A DNA stretch of 64,000 nt from Liolophura sinensis (taxonomy: Eukaryota; Mollusca; Polyplacophora; Chitonida; Chitonidae), in the NCBI RefSeq assembly GCF_032854445.1, contig NC_088305.1:15505606-15569605 (forward strand). Direction: 5' to 3'. Below the pieces are notes generated by a model. The model saw only the letters and a list, made by a program, of their open reading frames with translations. It was not told the origin of the DNA and did no database searches. A program made the position numbers and the translations under genes. Each line of letters begins with the position of its first letter. Within the stretch, counting starts at the first letter, position 1. This document shows, in pieces, positions 60,780 to 64,000 of this stretch.

Positions 60780-62440
60780 CCTTCCCCATTAGCTCAATCG
60801 TCTGATAGTCTGGCCTGGACCGTGAGCACACCCCTAAGGGGATGCATTAAGTAATGGTCAGTACCACTCCAATCTGAAGCATGCCTGTTCAGAGACGGTA
60901 AATGGGAAGGATTCAAGGTGGCTAGACTTCTGCACAAGATGGAAGTTTCCTAAGACAATGGTATCTCTCTCCGCTGTCTCGTGACAAGTCTCTGTGTGGT
61001 GGGATTGATAGAAATCTGCCTGGTCTGCGAAGGAGAGGTTTGTCTCAGTCGAATGTGACGAATACTGATGAAGAGGCACGGTCCAAACTCTAGGTGAGAC
61101 CAGATTTCAAACGAGTCATGCCTGCATCCAGGATTAGATCCACCAATGGTGTTGTCTTGTTGATTGATCGCCAGGTATATATTCCTTCTCCACATGATTT
61201 TGCTGACTGGTTGCTCTACCTGTGCATGTTTCATTGTTGAGAATAGAACGTATCAGAAGCAATTAACGGCTGAAGTCTCAGGTCAGCCGTGCTCATTACA
61301 GGTTGTGGTATCATGTACCTACCCAATTTCAACACTTCCTAACAGTGTAAATAACGATCTCGCACATGATGAAAATCGACACACCTGGCCAGAGCAGGAA
61401 GGAATTTGAATACCACCCAATTATTAGCCAATCCAAAATTACCAAGAGTATAAACTAACGAGTCTGGATTTGTCTGTTTTTGCATGTTATCACGTAAGCT
61501 CGATATGAGTGACTGTATACTGCCAATGTTCACCTCTTTCTGCTATTGTTATTATTTTAATTAATAACCTTTAATATTTTTATAGTAATAGTTCCATACT
61601 GAAATCATTTTTGGTTAACAGGACATTTGTATTGCTGAAATTGTCTGCACTGGTGTTTTAATAGTAGAGTATATATCCAGTATTGTTTATTTTCACATTT
61701 TCCTCCTGCGTAGCTTCAGGGTGGCTGTTTCCTTGGAAGCAGTAAGATACCTGCGATGACAGACAAAGTGTCTCAGTATTATATGTTAACCCTGAAGACC
61801 ATAACACCTTGTACATTTTGTCAAGTCTTTATACTACTAATTTGTAATCTTAATAACTTGTTTTTTAATTAATATGACTGTGTTTATATGCATTGATCAA
61901 ACAGTCACAATTAATTAAACGATCCAGCTGAATTGATTGCTGATTAATGCTAATAAGGACTTTAACCAGTCAAATTGGTTTTTTTTTTATAATGATGGAC
62001 AGCAAAGTTCAAACAACACCTTGCATTTGGTTGTCTGCACACAGGAAAAAATCTGGTGAAATAAGTTATTAATGAACAAAGGTGGAGAGCTGAAGTAAAA
62101 GTATACCTGATTGGATAACAAATTACAGTCTGTTTGTAGGAAGTTTTCATAGGAAGACTTAAGCAGAGCGGTCAAATCTAGGCACAAAAAGGGATGACAT
62201 AAAAGCGTATTGATATATGCTGTGTTTGGCATGATTTACTGAAGCTGACAAAGACCATGTGACTCGGCCAGACAGACCACGTGACTCGGAATTTCTCGTT
62301 TAAGTCTCTTCTCCAGTATTACAGATCTTTGTGATAATGTGTGAAAAACTAGTTCCGCACCTACAGGTAGCACAGGTGGTGAGACTTGCTTAGTGGCCCA
62401 AAACATGATCAAGCAGCCGTCTCAAAACATGGTCAAAACA
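60780..62440. other. Intronic sequence with a possible unclassified old repeat
   Basis: 60785-61165 has a tRNA-head-like start (TTAGCTCAATCGTCTGATAG) and a GAGTCATGCCTGCATCCAGG stretch reminiscent of SINE-3 heads, but no clear alignment. The rest is unique AT-rich sequence. Confidence 0.3.
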
Positions 62441-62449
62441 TGGTCAAAA

Positions 62450-62870
62450 CATGGGGGTTGGATAATAGCTATGGACTATGGTGGTTGGATAATAGCTATG
62501 GACCATGGTGGTTGGATAATAGCTATAGACTATGATGGTTGGATAACAGCTATGGACTATGATGGTTGGATAATAGCTATGGACTATGGTGGTTGGATAA
62601 TAGCTATGGACTATGGTGGTTGGATAATAGCTATGGACTATGGTGGTTAGATAATAGCTATGGACTATGGTGGTTAGATAATAGCTAATAGCTATGGACT
62701 ATGGTGGTTAGATAATAGCTATGGACTATGGTCGTTAGATAATAGCTATGGACTATGGTGGGTGGATAATAGCTATGGACTATGGTGGGTGGATAACAGC
62801 AATGGACTATGGTGGGTGGATAATAGCTATGAACTATGATGGTTGGATAATAGCTATGGACTATTGACTT
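62450..62870 (+). repeat. 27-bp minisatellite, about 15 copies
   Basis: TGGTTGGATAATAGCTATGG plus ACTATGG. In one frame it reads GWIIAMDYG repeated; later units contain in-frame stops (GGTTAGATAA), so it is not a conserved protein repeat. Confidence 0.95.
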
Positions 62871-64000
62871 ATCTGATTAGGTAATCCTGCAAAGATCAGT
62901 ACTGCCCGAAGACCTTATTAAAAGTTCATGTGTGGCTGCATCAGGGTTACAGTATTTGACCTGCTTTGCCAGGTCATCAAGATTTGCATAGATTTGTCAG
63001 TTGATTTGTACTTCAGAATCTAGTCAAATGACAGTAAATGCTTTGTATCCCTACATTAAAATATAGATGTACATGAACCTTTGTTAAGTACATTTTAACA
63101 GTATCTCTGAAAGTCCAAAAAAAATATATAAAAAAATTTGACCCGATTTCCTAGTTTAGTGTATAAATTTTGCATACATGCTAATAAGTTCTGTGCGCAT
63201 GGAGATATTTTTTCCATATCCAAAATATTGACTCAGAAGCCCAATAACTGATTGATGATGTCCAGTCATGATTTTGACATCTGTGAAAAAAAATAAACTG
63301 GAAAAGTCCAAGCATGTCTTCATTACAAGAGAGCGAGAGGATATAACCGATCATTTGCAAGGCTTCTAGGGCTTGCTAATTGGATTGTGCTGACAATCAA
63401 ATGCATTGAAATGATAATGATATACACATACAAAGTAATCTTAGTCTACAAGGGCAGGGACGCATCATGGAACTGTTGTCAGTTTCATGACTTTACTATT
63501 TCGATAGTATTGTAAGGTATAGGAATATGTGACATGTAAAATAGGGTTGACAGACTAGATTTGAGTGCCTGTAGTCGCTTGATAATTCGCTTTTGAGGGA
63601 ATGTTCTAATATCATATCAGCAATAGTATTGGATTTCTCCATTGGAGATCTCTGCCTAAGCTGGTAATCATCACACCATTGATCTGTTTGCAAAAAAAAA
63701 AAAAAAAGATGCTACAAAAATATAAAACCTGATTGTGTCATGTGTAAAGAAAAACAAAACTTAAAGTTTGTCCGTAAAACTATTTTCATTAATTTATTTT
63801 TTTAGCTTTGTTTTTGCTGTGCCAAAAAGTAGGATAAAATATGGTGGCAGTTTCAGAACATATCAGAGTGATACATCACTTTCTTCCGTGTGTTTCTTGT
63901 ATATACCAGCCATCAAATTTTGATACTGTGCAGAAACAGATTCTCTCTTGCTGTTTGACTTTCACAGTGTTGATGAAAACCGAAACCCCATGGAATATGT
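62871..64000. other. Intronic unique sequence to the window end
   Basis: AT-rich, with poly-A runs at 63118-63138 and 63690-63707. No exon-like stretch with splice signals is seen. Confidence 0.5.

Larger units (their letters stand above)
16239..64000 (+). other. Putative first intron of the ERG channel gene (5' part, runs past the window end)
   Basis: The intron opens with GTAAGT at 16239. The next exon of ERG genes encodes the start of the PAS domain (vertebrate version contains KFIIANAR and CNDGFCELCGY). I looked for such a reading in all open stretches on both strands and found none, so the intron would exceed 47.7 kb. The interval is filled with minisatellites, SINEs, a LINE fragment and a MITE, described separately. 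Another gene nested in it cannot be excluded. The inference rests on absence of exon 2 and would fail if the gene were truncated. Confidence 0.6.

Noticed and set aside
62393-62650. GWIIAMDYG repeat protein
   Set aside because: 27-bp tandem repeat; later units of the same array carry in-frame stops.
16239-64000. Second exon of the ERG channel (PAS domain)
   Set aside because: No open stretch on either strand resembles KFIIANAR or CNDGFCELCGY; absent as far as can be read by eye.

Overview
The window looks like animal genomic DNA, most likely from a mollusc; a bivalve is my best guess, from memory of similar SINE tails and not verified. It is AT-rich and gene-poor, with no bacterial-style operons. 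It is crowded with tRNA-derived SINEs ending in AATAAA-type or CACT-type tails, and with about twenty separate minisatellite arrays. One protein-coding locus can be identified with confidence: the first coding exon of an ERG-type (KCNH2/6/7, Drosophila seizure) voltage-gated potassium channel at 16163-16238 on the + strand. It encodes the channel's N-terminal PAS-cap (it starts [10 protein letters not shown]) and ends after 25 codons plus one base at a GTAAGT donor. As I recall, that is also the exon 1 boundary of human KCNH2.

Layout: 1-15.4 kb is upstream, mostly intergenic sequence. It holds five long SINE-1 copies, a SINE-2 copy with a perfect 14-bp target-site duplication, a SINE-3 copy interrupted by a SINE-1, several minisatellites, and one cysteine-rich open stretch on the - strand (11740-11997) that could be an exon of an unknown gene. 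15.4-16.16 kb is CpG-richer, has clustered CCAAT motifs, and is the probable promoter and 5'UTR of the channel gene. From 16.239 kb to the window end I find no second channel exon, so this is probably part of a very large first intron (at least 47.7 kb). About 1.2 kb inside it lies a second, diverged but open copy of the first exon (17371-17446) with its own ATG and donor.

Within the putative intron: a duplicated block near 17.06 and 18.02 kb; tandem arrays with units of 23-82 bp (50, 30, 38, 61, about 62, 25, 43, 34, 82/68 and 27 bp among others); a 2.7-kb array of a 43-bp unit with higher-order structure (44.15-46.86 kb); a segmental duplication (37.47-38.73 kb versus 43.39-44.14 kb) in which one copy carries a 572-bp MITE-like element flanked by TTAA and the other keeps the unoccupied site; and a 5'-truncated, frameshifted non-LTR retrotransposon 3' end (56.38-56.98 kb) set against an array whose unit also appears as a single partial copy on its left.

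All repeat families here (three SINEs and the LINE) end in related 3' sequences of the form TGAAA-ATT-TT-AG-ACG-CGT-AAA. This suggests that the SINEs use the reverse transcriptase of a LINE like the one at 56.4 kb. All coordinates and matches were read by eye; no alignment or database search was run.
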